Made by a program: the position numbers and the translations under genes | The notes under the pieces: model-generated | What the model was told of the DNA's origin: nothing | Seen by the model: only the letters and a program-made list of their open reading frames with translations | The model's database searches: none | Assembly (NCBI GenBank): GCA_915063485.1 | Contig: CAJZDJ010000015.1 | Location: 1 to 28,075, forward strand | Reading direction: 5' to 3' | Length of the DNA stretch: 28,075 bases | From: an uncultured Actinomyces sp. | Lineage (GTDB): Bacteria > Actinomycetota > Actinomycetes > Actinomycetales > Actinomycetaceae | Part shown: positions 15,333 through 22,193 of the stretch, piece after piece | Position numbering within the stretch: position 1 is the stretch's first letter | Layout of the letters: every line of letters starts with the position of its first letter

Positions 15333-15698
15333 ATGAGCCAAACCACCAACGAGGTGGCCACCCATGAGGTTATGCTGACCGATGTTGCCGCCGCTAAGGT
15401 GGCTAGCCTACTTGAGCAGGAAGGCCGTGATGACCTGCGTCTGCGCGTAGGTGTACAGCCCGGCGGCTGCTCGGGTCTGGTCTACCAGCTTTACTTCGAC
15501 GAGCGTGTACTAGACGGCGACGCCATTCGCGCCTTTGGCGAAGAAGGTAAGCAGGTTGAGGTAATCGTGGACCGCATGAGCATTCCTTACCTCAACGGCG
15601 CCACTATCGACTTCGCTGACAGCATTGAGAAGCAGGGCTTCACGATCGACAACCCCAACGCGGTTGGTTCGTGCGCCTGCGGCGAGTCCTTCCACTAA
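15333..15698 (+). CDS. erpA: A-type iron-sulfur carrier (HesB/IscA/ErpA family)
   Basis: Fe-S cluster insertion or carrier protein of 121 aa. The three cluster-binding cysteines are C46 in QPGGCSGL and C114 and C116 in the C-terminal GSCACGESF. The fold strands LRLRVGVQPGGCSGLVYQLYFDE and the IDFADSIEKQGFTIDNPNA segment are typical. The family delivers [2Fe-2S] or [4Fe-4S] clusters to apo-proteins; in Actinobacteria a single ErpA-like protein is often the only A-type carrier, so the symbol is probable but not exclusive. AAGGAG (15322-15327) lies five bases before ATG 15333. An exact SigR-type promoter upstream suggests induction by disulfide or electrophile stress. The gene is monocistronic by layout, with a strong hairpin immediately after it. 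Confidence 0.93.
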   Translation: MSQTTNEVATHEVMLTDVAAAKVASLLEQEGRDDLRLRVGVQPGGCSGLVYQLYFDERVLDGDAIRAFGEEGKQVEVIVDRMSIPYLNGATIDFADSIEKQGFTIDNPNAVGSCACGESFH

Positions 15699-15707
15699 AA
15701 CCACCCG

Positions 15708-15745
15708 CTATACCCTCGTCATCGCAGCTGATGGCGGGGGTATAG
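15708..15745 (+). terminator. Long hairpin after erpA with a -10-like box in its 3' arm
   Basis: CTATACCC (15708-15715) pairs with GGGTATAG (15738-15745), and the stem continues inward through two G-U pairs to 16 bp with the loop GCAGCT. No T tract follows. The 3' arm contains TATAGT (15741-15746), a near-consensus -10 for the FKBP gene starting at 15779. Confidence 0.7.
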
Positions 15746-15778
15746 TGCGATAGCAAACAAAAAAGCAAAGGAAATCTT

Positions 15779-16780
15779 GTGCGTCGATCTCTAACCGCCG
15801 CAGCGGCGCTGTTGCTGGCTGCTAGCTTGGGCCTAGCCGGTTGCTCTGGTGATGGCAAAAAGTCCGCTAAGGCTGCTGCCACGCCTACTAGCGCCGCCAC
15901 TCAGCAGGAAAAAGTTGACTGCTCTAAGCTGAAGATTGATACCGACTCTAAGGTGCTACCTACCATTGGTCAGCCCAGTTCTAATAAGGCCCCGGCTATT
16001 ACCTGGGTTAAGGGTGCTAAGGCCCCCACTAACCTTACGGTTAAGACCATTAAGGCTGGCAGCGGGGCCGCAGTAGCTGCTGACTCTAATGTGGCCGCTA
16101 ACTACTCGGGTTGGAAGTGGGGTTCTGCCACTACTTTCGACAGCTCCTTCGAGCGCGGCTCAGCTACCCGCTTTAGCCTTAACGGCGTTATTGACGGTTG
16201 GCGCTGTGGCTTGTTGGGACACAAGGTTGGCGATGTGCTTGAGATTTCCATTCCCGGCAAGCTCGCCTACGGTGACAAGCCCGCTAACCCGCAGGCCCCG
16301 GCTGGTACCTTGGTGTTCTACGTGGAACTAACTGATGCTTTGACGAGTGCACAGATTTCGGCTGCTTCTAAGGATGCCACCCCGGTTGAGGGCGCCACTG
16401 AAGAGCTGGAAAAGAACGGTATTACCATCACCGGTAAGCTGGGCCAGGCTCCCTCGATCACAATCAAGGCTGGCATTAGCGCCCCCACCTCCGCCAAGCT
16501 GATTACGCTCGCTAGCGGTAACGGTGAAAAACTCACCGATACCGACACGGCCCTGGGGTACATGTCCATGGCCACTTGGGATGGTAACAAGCGCTCTAGC
16601 TGGACTGAGTCCTCACCGCAGCCGGTACAGATGTCAGTGTCCCAGATTAAGCAGCTGGTTGACCTATCAGGTATTCCGGTTGGTAGCCGCGTGGTGATCA
16701 TTTTGCCGCCTCAGGCCAGCAGCCAGGGGGGACGGACCACGCCTGCGTCAGTTTACGTATTCGATATCGCCGCCAAATAA
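15779..16780 (+). CDS. FKBP-type peptidyl-prolyl isomerase lipoprotein
   Basis: Secreted, membrane-anchored proline isomerase of 333 aa. A lipoprotein signal peptide ends in LAGC with the lipidated Cys22. The FKBP domain (about 87-188) keeps all main FKBP12 pocket residues by eye alignment: Y109, F120, D121, V137, I138, W141, Y164 and F180, so it should be active. The C-terminal half (about 205-333) has a faint FKBP-like pattern, including a VSQIKQLVDLSGIPVGSRVVIILPP segment, but lacks the pocket residues. It may be a degenerate second FKBP domain acting as a chaperone or scaffold. AAAGGAAA (15767-15774) lies 4 bases before GTG 15779. A -10-like TATAGT lies within the preceding hairpin. Confidence 0.93.
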   Translation: MRRSLTAAAALLLAASLGLAGCSGDGKKSAKAAATPTSAATQQEKVDCSKLKIDTDSKVLPTIGQPSSNKAPAITWVKGAKAPTNLTVKTIKAGSGAAVAADSNVAANYSGWKWGSATTFDSSFERGSATRFSLNGVIDGWRCGLLGHKVGDVLEISIPGKLAYGDKPANPQAPAGTLVFYVELTDALTSAQISAASKDATPVEGATEELEKNGITITGKLGQAPSITIKAGISAPTSAKLITLASGNGEKLTDTDTALGYMSMATWDGNKRSSWTESSPQPVQMSVSQIKQLVDLSGIPVGSRVVIILPPQASSQGGRTTPASVYVFDIAAK

Positions 16781-16805
16781 GGCCTAATTGCTGCCAAATA
16801 AGGCC
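16769..16805 (+). repeat. 16-bp near-perfect direct repeat spanning the FKBP stop codon
   Basis: GCCGCCAAATAAGGCC (16769-16784) and GCTGCCAAATAAGGCC (16790-16805) differ at one base, with a period of 21. The first copy includes the TAA stop. It looks like a short tandem duplication at the gene end. Confidence 0.75.
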
Positions 16806-16895
16806 CTCTAAGTCTGGGCCGGCACTAGGGCTTGGGCTGCCTAAAAACCAGCATTTAGGCCGGTAAAGCAGCTTAAGGATGGCAGTAAATACGTT

Positions 16896-16932
16896 GGGGG
16901 CGGCTACCAAACGGTAGCCGCCCCCACGTTTT
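16896..16932. terminator. Strong terminator between the convergent FKBP and SOD genes
   Basis: GGGGGCGGCTACC (16896-16908) and GGTAGCCGCCCCC (16913-16925) form a perfect 13-bp stem with an AAAC loop. ACGT on both sides extends it around a one-base bulge. A short T run follows on the + strand. On the minus strand it would end the superoxide dismutase transcript. Confidence 0.9.
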
Positions 16933-16972
16933 ACTAGGTGCTAGTTCAGCTTGCTAGTTTAGATTGTGGTTT

Positions 16973-17596
16973 TCAGCCCAGGATCAGCTGCTTGGCGTTA
17001 GCTACGGCGTTGTCTAGACGCTTGGCTACATCGCTCCAGTTGGCGATGTTCCAGATAGCCTTAACGTAGTCAGCCTTGACGTTGAGGTAGTCCAGGTAGA
17101 AGGCGTGCTCCCACATGTCCACCATGAACAGCGGCACGGTGCCCACGGGCACATTGGCCTGCTGGTCGAACAACTGGAAGATAACTAGCTTGCCCGAGAT
17201 GGAGTCATAGGCCAGTACGGCCCAGCCGCTGCCCTGGATGCCCAGTGCGGTGGCGGTGAAGTGGGCGCGGAACTTTTCAAAGGAACCGAAAGAGTCCTTG
17301 ATGGCTTCAGCTAGCTCGCCCTCAGGCTCGCCGCCGCCATTGGGGGAGAGGTTGTTCCAGAAAATGGTGTGGTTGGTGTGTCCACCTAGGTTGAAAGCTA
17401 GGTTCTTTTCCCACAGGTTGATAGCGCCAAGGTTGCCTTCTTCACGGGCAGCGGCCAGGGCCTCTAGGGCACTGTTGGCGCCAGCTACATAGGCGGCGTG
17501 GTGCTTGTCGTGGTGTAGCTCCATGATGCGCCCGGAGATGTGCGGTTCCAAAGCGGCGTAGTCGTAAGGCAGTTCAGGCAGGGTGTAGATAGCCAT
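16973..17596 (-). CDS. sodA: Superoxide dismutase, Mn/Fe family (probably Mn)
   Basis: Cytosolic enzyme of 207 aa converting superoxide to peroxide and oxygen. Metal ligands H28, H76, D160 and H164 occupy the same numbers as in the M. tuberculosis enzyme, and [11 protein letters not shown] and [11 protein letters not shown] are standard. Residue 145 is Gln. As I recall, the M. tuberculosis iron enzyme has His145 and manganese relatives such as that of M. smegmatis have Gln145, so manganese use is likelier. No signal peptide is present. CAGGAG lies 5 bases before ATG 17596 on the minus strand. It diverges from the receiver-like gene across 159 bases where both strands have TACACT -10 candidates. 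The metal choice is inference; the enzyme call is certain. Confidence 0.96.
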   Translation of the reverse strand: MAIYTLPELPYDYAALEPHISGRIMELHHDKHHAAYVAGANSALEALAAAREEGNLGAINLWEKNLAFNLGGHTNHTIFWNNLSPNGGGEPEGELAEAIKDSFGSFEKFRAHFTATALGIQGSGWAVLAYDSISGKLVIFQLFDQQANVPVGTVPLFMVDMWEHAFYLDYLNVKADYVKAIWNIANWSDVAKRLDNAVANAKQLILG

Positions 17597-17659
17597 GTCA
17601 ACTCCTGAAAAACTAGAGAACGTGGTTTAGGGCTTTTGTCCTAAAAATTGCTTAGCTCT

Positions 17660-17685
17660 AGTGTAGCTACAAATTGGTTAGTGTA
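17660..17685 (-). promoter_or_regulatory. Candidate sodA -10 boxes (two TACACT copies)
   Basis: On the minus strand TACACT occurs at 17685-17680 and 17665-17660, 20 bases apart. The proximal copy, about 64 bases before the start codon, could be the -10; no good -35 is seen. Confidence 0.35.
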
Positions 17686-17702
17686 GGTGTGAAAGATACA
17701 CT
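17674..17702 (+). promoter_or_regulatory. Candidate promoter for the receiver-like gene
   Basis: -35-like TTGGTT (17674-17679), a 17-base spacer and -10 TACACT (17697-17702). The start near 17709 gives a leader of about 47 bases with an AGGAGG site. Confidence 0.55.
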
Positions 17703-17755
17703 TAACGCGAACATTTGTGTGCGTCCCCTGCGGCGCCGCCACCCAGGAGGAAAAC

Positions 17756-18172
17756 ATGACTTCAGCGCCTGAATCAGACAGCGTGGAACTGCTGGTGTTT
17801 TCAGACGATTCAGATACTCGCAAGCAGGTGATCGAGGCGGTAGGACGCCGCCCAGATAAAGGCTTGCCGCGAGTAACTTGGTTTGAATGCGCCACCGCTG
17901 AAGCTGTGCGCCTGGCCCTGAAAGAGAACCCCACTCGCTTTGCTGCTCTAGTGTTTGACAGCGAAGTCAAAAAGTTCGGCGGTATGGGTTTAGCTCACGA
18001 ACTCCTTACCGAAATGGACTCGCGTCCGGCGGTAGTTATGCTCACCGCCCGTCCCCAGGACGCTTGGCTTTCCGCCTGGGCTCACGCCGACGCCGTAGTG
18101 TCGCGTCCGCTAGATCCGGTAACGGTAGCCCAGGCCGTGGCGCAGGCAATGCGCAAGCAGCTAGCTAAGTAA
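17756..18172 (+). CDS. Stand-alone receiver-like protein (Rv3143-type, atypical CheY fold)
   Basis: Small protein of 138 aa with the receiver-domain pattern but no output domain. Acidic D17/D18 follow the first strand, the phospho-acceptor position is D68 in LVFDSE, and the switch Thr is T97 in VMLTARPQD. The usual invariant Lys is R117 in VSRPLDP. The overall pattern, including GGMGLAHEL after the acceptor Asp and TARPQDAWLSAW, matches what I recall of mycobacterial Rv3143, an orphan near the nuo genes. With Arg for Lys, classical phosphorylation signalling is doubtful; it may bind partners instead. AGGAGG (17745-17750) lies five bases before ATG 17756, which is preferred to GTG 17717. It converges with the next gene with one base between the stops. 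Confidence 0.82.
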   Translation: MTSAPESDSVELLVFSDDSDTRKQVIEAVGRRPDKGLPRVTWFECATAEAVRLALKENPTRFAALVFDSEVKKFGGMGLAHELLTEMDSRPAVVMLTARPQDAWLSAWAHADAVVSRPLDPVTVAQAVAQAMRKQLAK

Positions 18173-18173
18173 T

Positions 18174-19853
18174 TTAGGTGTGGGCTAGTAGTTTGGCGTG
18201 CCGCGCCGGCGAATCAATCGGCCACGATAGGTTCGCTTGCGGATCCAAACTAACTAGCCTGGCCCCCTCATCTAGGGCCCAGTCAGCCAAAAGGTTGGCT
18301 TCTTCGAGCATAAGCGTGCCCATGATCCGCTCTGGTGGGGTGATGGGGCTTAAAAATGCTTCAAACTCGGCTAAAACATCTAAGGGGTAGACGCCGCTCG
18401 GGCTTAGAGCAGAGCCCAGTAGCTGCCCGTGGCTAATAGCCACAAATTCCCAGCCCCCTAGGCTGCGTCGTCGTGCCGAAACCAAATAGGGACAGGTAAA
18501 CAGCGGACGCAAGCGCTGAACCCGCTCCAGGCCACGCACATAAGCCTGCAAACGTTTAGTGATCACTCCGGCGTCCTCATAGCGCTGTACTTGGGCTAGC
18601 GCCTGAATACGCTGCATCAGCGGATCCACCACCAAAGTGGCATTATCGCTAAGAGCTTGGTGGGCCAAATCAGCTAGGGCAGGGTAGTCCTCATCGCTGA
18701 CAGTGTCACTAATGCCCTTATCACCCACCCTATCTAGGGCAAAAACTTCCTCAATCGCCACCCGAGCTGCATTAGCACTACGCCGCGAAGAATAGGGGCC
18801 AATCACACCACCTTTACTTAGCTGCTCGTAGTCAATGTAGCTAACAATCGACAGACGCGGACGTGGCCCGCCGGTTAGCTTCAGCCAAGCTTTAGTGGCG
18901 TGTTTACGCGAACGGCGGTTAGCGGGCGGGTCATAGAAACTAATTTGGCGTAGTTCTTGCACCCGAGCCTCAATCAGGGTGGGGTAGCGCTCATATTCAA
19001 CCCGGTCAGCTACATCCAGCATGGTGGCAATATGCCTACGTGACTCTGAAGCCGTGAAATATGAGCGCACCCGTTGGCGCAAATTCGTGGCGCTACCTAC
19101 ATAAAGCACCTGGTTGCCGGGTGAATAGAAGCGATACACGCCGGGGGCTTGTGGCAGATCGGCGGCCATGGCTGCCTTAGCGCGCCGTGAGGCGGGAACC
19201 GGATCGCAGGCGCTAGTTAGATCCTCCATATGGGTTAGCCCCTGTAGGGCCACCTTCTCCAGGGCCGCATAGAGCACATCCACAGTGGCGCGGGCGTCGT
19301 CGAGAGCGCGGTGAGTGGGGGTAGTTTGCGCACCCACAAACCGGGCCAAAGTACCCAGTTTATGGTTGGCCACATCATTGCGACTCCACGCCCTACGCGT
19401 CAGTTTCAAAGTATCCAGCACCCGCACCGAGGGCCAATCAATCCCAAAAGCCCCCGCTGCGCTACGCAGATGGCTAACATCAAAACGCGCATTGTGGGCC
19501 ACAATCACTGTGTCAGGCTCATCTAGACGAGCCCAGCTCATAAAGTCGCCCAGCACTTCTTCTAATGGTGGTGCGCTGGCCACCATGGAGGTGGTGATAC
19601 CGGTGAGCATGGTGATGTAGGCGGGCACAGCCGTACCCGGGTTAGCTAAAGAACCAAACTCATCAAGTATTTCGCCCCCGCGTACGCGCACCGCCCCAAA
19701 CTCGGTTATGGCATCAGGTCCAGGCTGGGCGCCGGTGGTTTCTAAGTCCACCACCACGAAAGTTACTTGCTCCAGGGGTGTGCCCATTTGCAGCAAGCTA
19801 GCCTGGTGAGGGTAATTAGGGTCAGGATTGGGCGCTTTAGCTACAGTGGACAC
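18174..19853 (-). CDS. DEDD exonuclease (PolIII epsilon-like) fused to a GIY-YIG/UvrC-like domain
   Basis: Two-domain DNA repair or processing nuclease of 559 aa. The N-terminal DEDDh exonuclease has D36 and E38 in VDLETTG, D125 in HNARFD, H181 and D186 in HRALDDARA. A GIY-YIG domain follows (GVYRF at 238, YVGSATNLRQRVRSYF from 251), then a UvrB-binding-like helical region (MQRIQALAQVQRYEDAG...). This is the fusion found in Actinobacteria such as M. tuberculosis Rv2191; its repair role is not well established. GTG 19853 is preferred to ATG 19787 because family homology (SLLQMGTPL) begins before that ATG, and TACAGT lies 7 bases upstream of the GTG. Weaker upstream starts would collide with the divergent plsC gene. 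Confidence 0.88.
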   Translation of the reverse strand: MSTVAKAPNPDPNYPHQASLLQMGTPLEQVTFVVVDLETTGAQPGPDAITEFGAVRVRGGEILDEFGSLANPGTAVPAYITMLTGITTSMVASAPPLEEVLGDFMSWARLDEPDTVIVAHNARFDVSHLRSAAGAFGIDWPSVRVLDTLKLTRRAWSRNDVANHKLGTLARFVGAQTTPTHRALDDARATVDVLYAALEKVALQGLTHMEDLTSACDPVPASRRAKAAMAADLPQAPGVYRFYSPGNQVLYVGSATNLRQRVRSYFTASESRRHIATMLDVADRVEYERYPTLIEARVQELRQISFYDPPANRRSRKHATKAWLKLTGGPRPRLSIVSYIDYEQLSKGGVIGPYSSRRSANAARVAIEEVFALDRVGDKGISDTVSDEDYPALADLAHQALSDNATLVVDPLMQRIQALAQVQRYEDAGVITKRLQAYVRGLERVQRLRPLFTCPYLVSARRRSLGGWEFVAISHGQLLGSALSPSGVYPLDVLAEFEAFLSPITPPERIMGTLMLEEANLLADWALDEGARLVSLDPQANLSWPIDSPARHAKLLAHT

Positions 19854-19860
19854 AGTCGAA

Positions 19861-19866
19861 ACTGTA
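19861..19866 (-). promoter_or_regulatory. Candidate -10 box (TACAGT) for leaderless nuclease mRNA
   Basis: On the minus strand TACAGT is followed by 7 bases and GTG 19853. A competing TAGCTT-N7-ATG occurs at 19800-19785. Confidence 0.4.
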
Positions 19867-19943
19867 ATATCAATGTAGTACTTGTCTCCACACGCGCCCA
19901 GCCGCGCTAGGCGCCAGTTCACTAATGAGTTTTGGGAGGTTCC

Positions 19944-20798
19944 ATGGGATACCGTGCGATTAAGGCGACGGCTGGACCGGCCATCCACATGATGTATCAA
20001 CCCTGGATTCGTGGTGAAGAACATATTCCTGTTGAGGGTCCAGCTATCCTAGCCTCCAACCACCTGGCGGTTATCGACTCTTTCTTCCTACCGTTGATGA
20101 TTGAGCGCGAGGTGGCTTTCATTGGTAAATCAGACTATTTCACCGGTAAAGGTCTTAAAGGCTGGGGCGTGAAAAAGTTTATGACCTCCGTGGGCACCAT
20201 CCCGGTGGACCGTCGCGGCGGTAAATATTCGATGGCGGCGCTGCAAGCCGGCATTGACCGGCTAAACTCCGGTGAGCTTTTTGGTATTTATCCTGAAGGT
20301 ACCCGCAGCCCTGACGGACGCCTCTACCGTGGTAAAACCGGTGTGGCCCGCGTGGCGCTAGCCACTGGCGCCCCGGTGCTGCCGGTAGCCATGATCGGCA
20401 CCAATATTGCCCAGCCGATCGGCCAGGTAGTGCCGCGTCTGCACCGCATTGGGGTGGTTATTGGCCAGCCGCTAGATTTTAGCCGTTACCAGGGCCTAGA
20501 AAACGACCGCTTTGTTTTACGTTCTATCACCGACGAAATCATGTATTCCCTAATGGCTCTTTCCGGCCAGGAATACGTTGACCTATACGCTGCAGACGTA
20601 AAGAAAATGATGGACGCTGACAAGCTCAGCGCCGCTGAAGTGGTAGAGAAAATGCTGGCCGCCCAGGCTGAGGCCAACCCGTTGGCTATACCGGTACAGG
20701 CCCCCGGTGGACGCCAAGCCCCACTGACTAGTGTGCCCCAGCCGCCAGCTGAAGTTGAGGAGCCTGCCGCCCAGAGCGAGGAAGACTCAGCTAAGTAG
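19944..20798 (+). CDS. plsC: 1-acyl-sn-glycerol-3-phosphate acyltransferase (PlsC family)
   Basis: Membrane-associated acyltransferase of 284 aa that makes phosphatidic acid or acylates another lipid. The catalytic HX4D motif is H40-LAVI-D45 in SNHLAVIDSF. The glycerol-phosphate-binding EGTRSPDGR is at 118-126, and a PVLPVAMIGT strand follows. The last 40 residues are Pro/Glu/Ala-rich and probably disordered. ATG 19944 follows GGGAGG (19934-19939) by four bases; an in-frame TTG at 19932 is less likely. It diverges from the nuclease gene and precedes the PPi-PFK gene by 95 bases. The relative position to aroG and the kinase recalls Rv2182c in M. tuberculosis. PlsC is the default role, but related proteins acylate other glycolipids. 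Confidence 0.9.
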   Translation: MGYRAIKATAGPAIHMMYQPWIRGEEHIPVEGPAILASNHLAVIDSFFLPLMIEREVAFIGKSDYFTGKGLKGWGVKKFMTSVGTIPVDRRGGKYSMAALQAGIDRLNSGELFGIYPEGTRSPDGRLYRGKTGVARVALATGAPVLPVAMIGTNIAQPIGQVVPRLHRIGVVIGQPLDFSRYQGLENDRFVLRSITDEIMYSLMALSGQEYVDLYAADVKKMMDADKLSAAEVVEKMLAAQAEANPLAIPVQAPGGRQAPLTSVPQPPAEVEEPAAQSEEDSAK

Positions 20799-20803
20799 TC
20801 CCT

Positions 20804-20839
20804 TTGACTCGTGCACCAACAAAGGTGAGCGAGTACACT
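20804..20839 (+). promoter_or_regulatory. Candidate promoter for the PPi-PFK gene
   Basis: TTGACT (20804-20809) and TACACT (20834-20839) lie between plsC and the next start. The 24-base spacer is too long for a standard pair, so the -10 may act alone. The start would be near 20846. Confidence 0.35.
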
Positions 20840-20893
20840 AGTAAAGAAATCTATGGCCGCAGGCCATATACACCCACAATTGAAAGGTTCTCG

Positions 20894-22123
20894 ATGTCGG
20901 TTCGTCGCGTCGCCCTTCTAACCGCGGGCGGTTTCGCCCCCTGCCTATCCGCCGCTGTTGGTGACCTCATTGAGCGTTACACCGAGGTAGCTCCCGAGGT
21001 TGAGATCATTGCTTACCAGTATGGCTACCACGGCCTGCTGACCGGCAACTACATCGTCATTGACGAGGAGGCCCGTAAGAACGCTGGCCTGCTGCGCAAC
21101 TTCGGTGGTTCCCCCATTGGTAACTCTCGCGTCAAGCTGACCAACGCCAAGAACCTGGTTGAGCGTGGTCTAGTAGCCGAAGGCGTAGACCCGCTGGCAT
21201 TCGCTGCCGAGCAGCTACGCAAGGACGGCGTGGACGTGCTGCACACCATCGGTGGCGATGACACCAACACCACCGCTGCTGACCTAGCTGCCTACCTACA
21301 CGAACACAACTACGAGCTAACCGTAGTGGGCCTGCCCAAGACCATTGACAATGACGTAGTGCCGATCCGTCAGTCCCTGGGTGCCTGGACTGCCGCCGAC
21401 GAAGGCGCCAACTTCGCCTTCAACGTAATCGGTGAGCACCGCTCCAACCCCCGCATGCTGATCGTGCACGAGTGCATGGGTCGTAACTGTGGTTACCTAA
21501 CCGCTGAGACCGCCCTACGCTACCGCCAGCTGCTAGACACCAAGCAGTGGGCCCCCTCCCTGGGTCTAACCCGCGAGCGCTGGGACGTGCACGCTGTTTA
21601 CCTGCCCGAGGTTAAGCTAGACATCGCCGCTGAGGCTGAGCGTCTAAAGGCCATCATGGACGAGCAGGGCAACGTCAACATCTTCCTGTCTGAGGGTGCT
21701 GGCGTTCCCGAGATCATCGCCGAGCTAGAGGCTGCTGGTGAAGAAGTACAGCGTGACCCCTTCGGCCACGTCAAGCTAGACACCATCAACCCCGGCCAGT
21801 GGTTCGCCAAGAAGTTCGCCAAACTCATTGGCGCCGAGAAGGTTATGGTCCAGAAGTCGGGCTACTACTCTCGCGCAGCTGCTGCTCACCAGGAAGACCT
21901 AGACCTGATCAAGAGCATGTGCGACCTGGCTGTTGAGTGCGCTCTGCGCGGCGAGCCTGGCGTAATCGGCCAGGATGAGGAGAACGGTGACGTGCTAACC
22001 GCCATCGCGTTCCCGCGTATCGCCGGTGGCAAGCCTTTCAACATCGACCAGGACTGGTTCAAGGGCCTAATGGAAGGCATTGGCCAGCATGTTGAGGCTT
22101 CTGACGCTCCTGTGGAGCACTGA
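20894..22123 (+). CDS. pfp: Pyrophosphate-dependent 6-phosphofructokinase
   Basis: Interconverts fructose 6-phosphate and fructose 1,6-bisphosphate using pyrophosphate (409 aa). The phosphoryl-donor loop reads GGDD (120-123), where ATP-dependent enzymes have GGDG; this Asp together with the Lys in PKTIDND (148-154) is the accepted mark of PPi use. MGRNCGYL binds the sugar phosphate. The whole sequence closely follows the Propionibacterium freudenreichii PPi-PFK as I remember it. The reaction is reversible, so the enzyme can serve glycolysis and gluconeogenesis and salvages pyrophosphate, for example that released by GlgC. GAAAGG (20882-20887) lies six bases before ATG 20894; an upstream TTG at 20804 is rejected. 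A textbook terminator follows. Confidence 0.95.
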   Translation: MSVRRVALLTAGGFAPCLSAAVGDLIERYTEVAPEVEIIAYQYGYHGLLTGNYIVIDEEARKNAGLLRNFGGSPIGNSRVKLTNAKNLVERGLVAEGVDPLAFAAEQLRKDGVDVLHTIGGDDTNTTAADLAAYLHEHNYELTVVGLPKTIDNDVVPIRQSLGAWTAADEGANFAFNVIGEHRSNPRMLIVHECMGRNCGYLTAETALRYRQLLDTKQWAPSLGLTRERWDVHAVYLPEVKLDIAAEAERLKAIMDEQGNVNIFLSEGAGVPEIIAELEAAGEEVQRDPFGHVKLDTINPGQWFAKKFAKLIGAEKVMVQKSGYYSRAAAAHQEDLDLIKSMCDLAVECALRGEPGVIGQDEENGDVLTAIAFPRIAGGKPFNIDQDWFKGLMEGIGQHVEASDAPVEH

Positions 22124-22139
22124 GCTTAAACGCTACTGA

Positions 22140-22175
22140 GGTGGCCCCCACGTTTATGTGGGGGCCACCTTTTTT
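22140..22175 (+). terminator. Intrinsic terminator after pfp
   Basis: GGTGGCCCCCAC (22140-22151) and GTGGGGGCCACC (22158-22169) form a perfect 12-bp stem with a 6-base loop and six T residues (22170-22175). The aroG -10 box begins 6 bases later. Confidence 0.95.
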
Positions 22176-22180
22176 GCCCT

Positions 22181-22186
22181 TATGAT
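22181..22186 (+). promoter_or_regulatory. Candidate -10 box (TATGAT) for leaderless aroG mRNA
   Basis: TATGAT is followed by 7 bases and ATG 22194. The -35 position falls inside the 3' arm of the pfp terminator. Confidence 0.6.
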
Positions 22187-22193
22187 TGGGCCT

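Noticed and set aside
20804..20893. TTG 20804 as start of pfp
   Set aside because: The region contains promoter-like TTGACT and TACACT; GAAAGG before ATG 20894 and homology support the later start.
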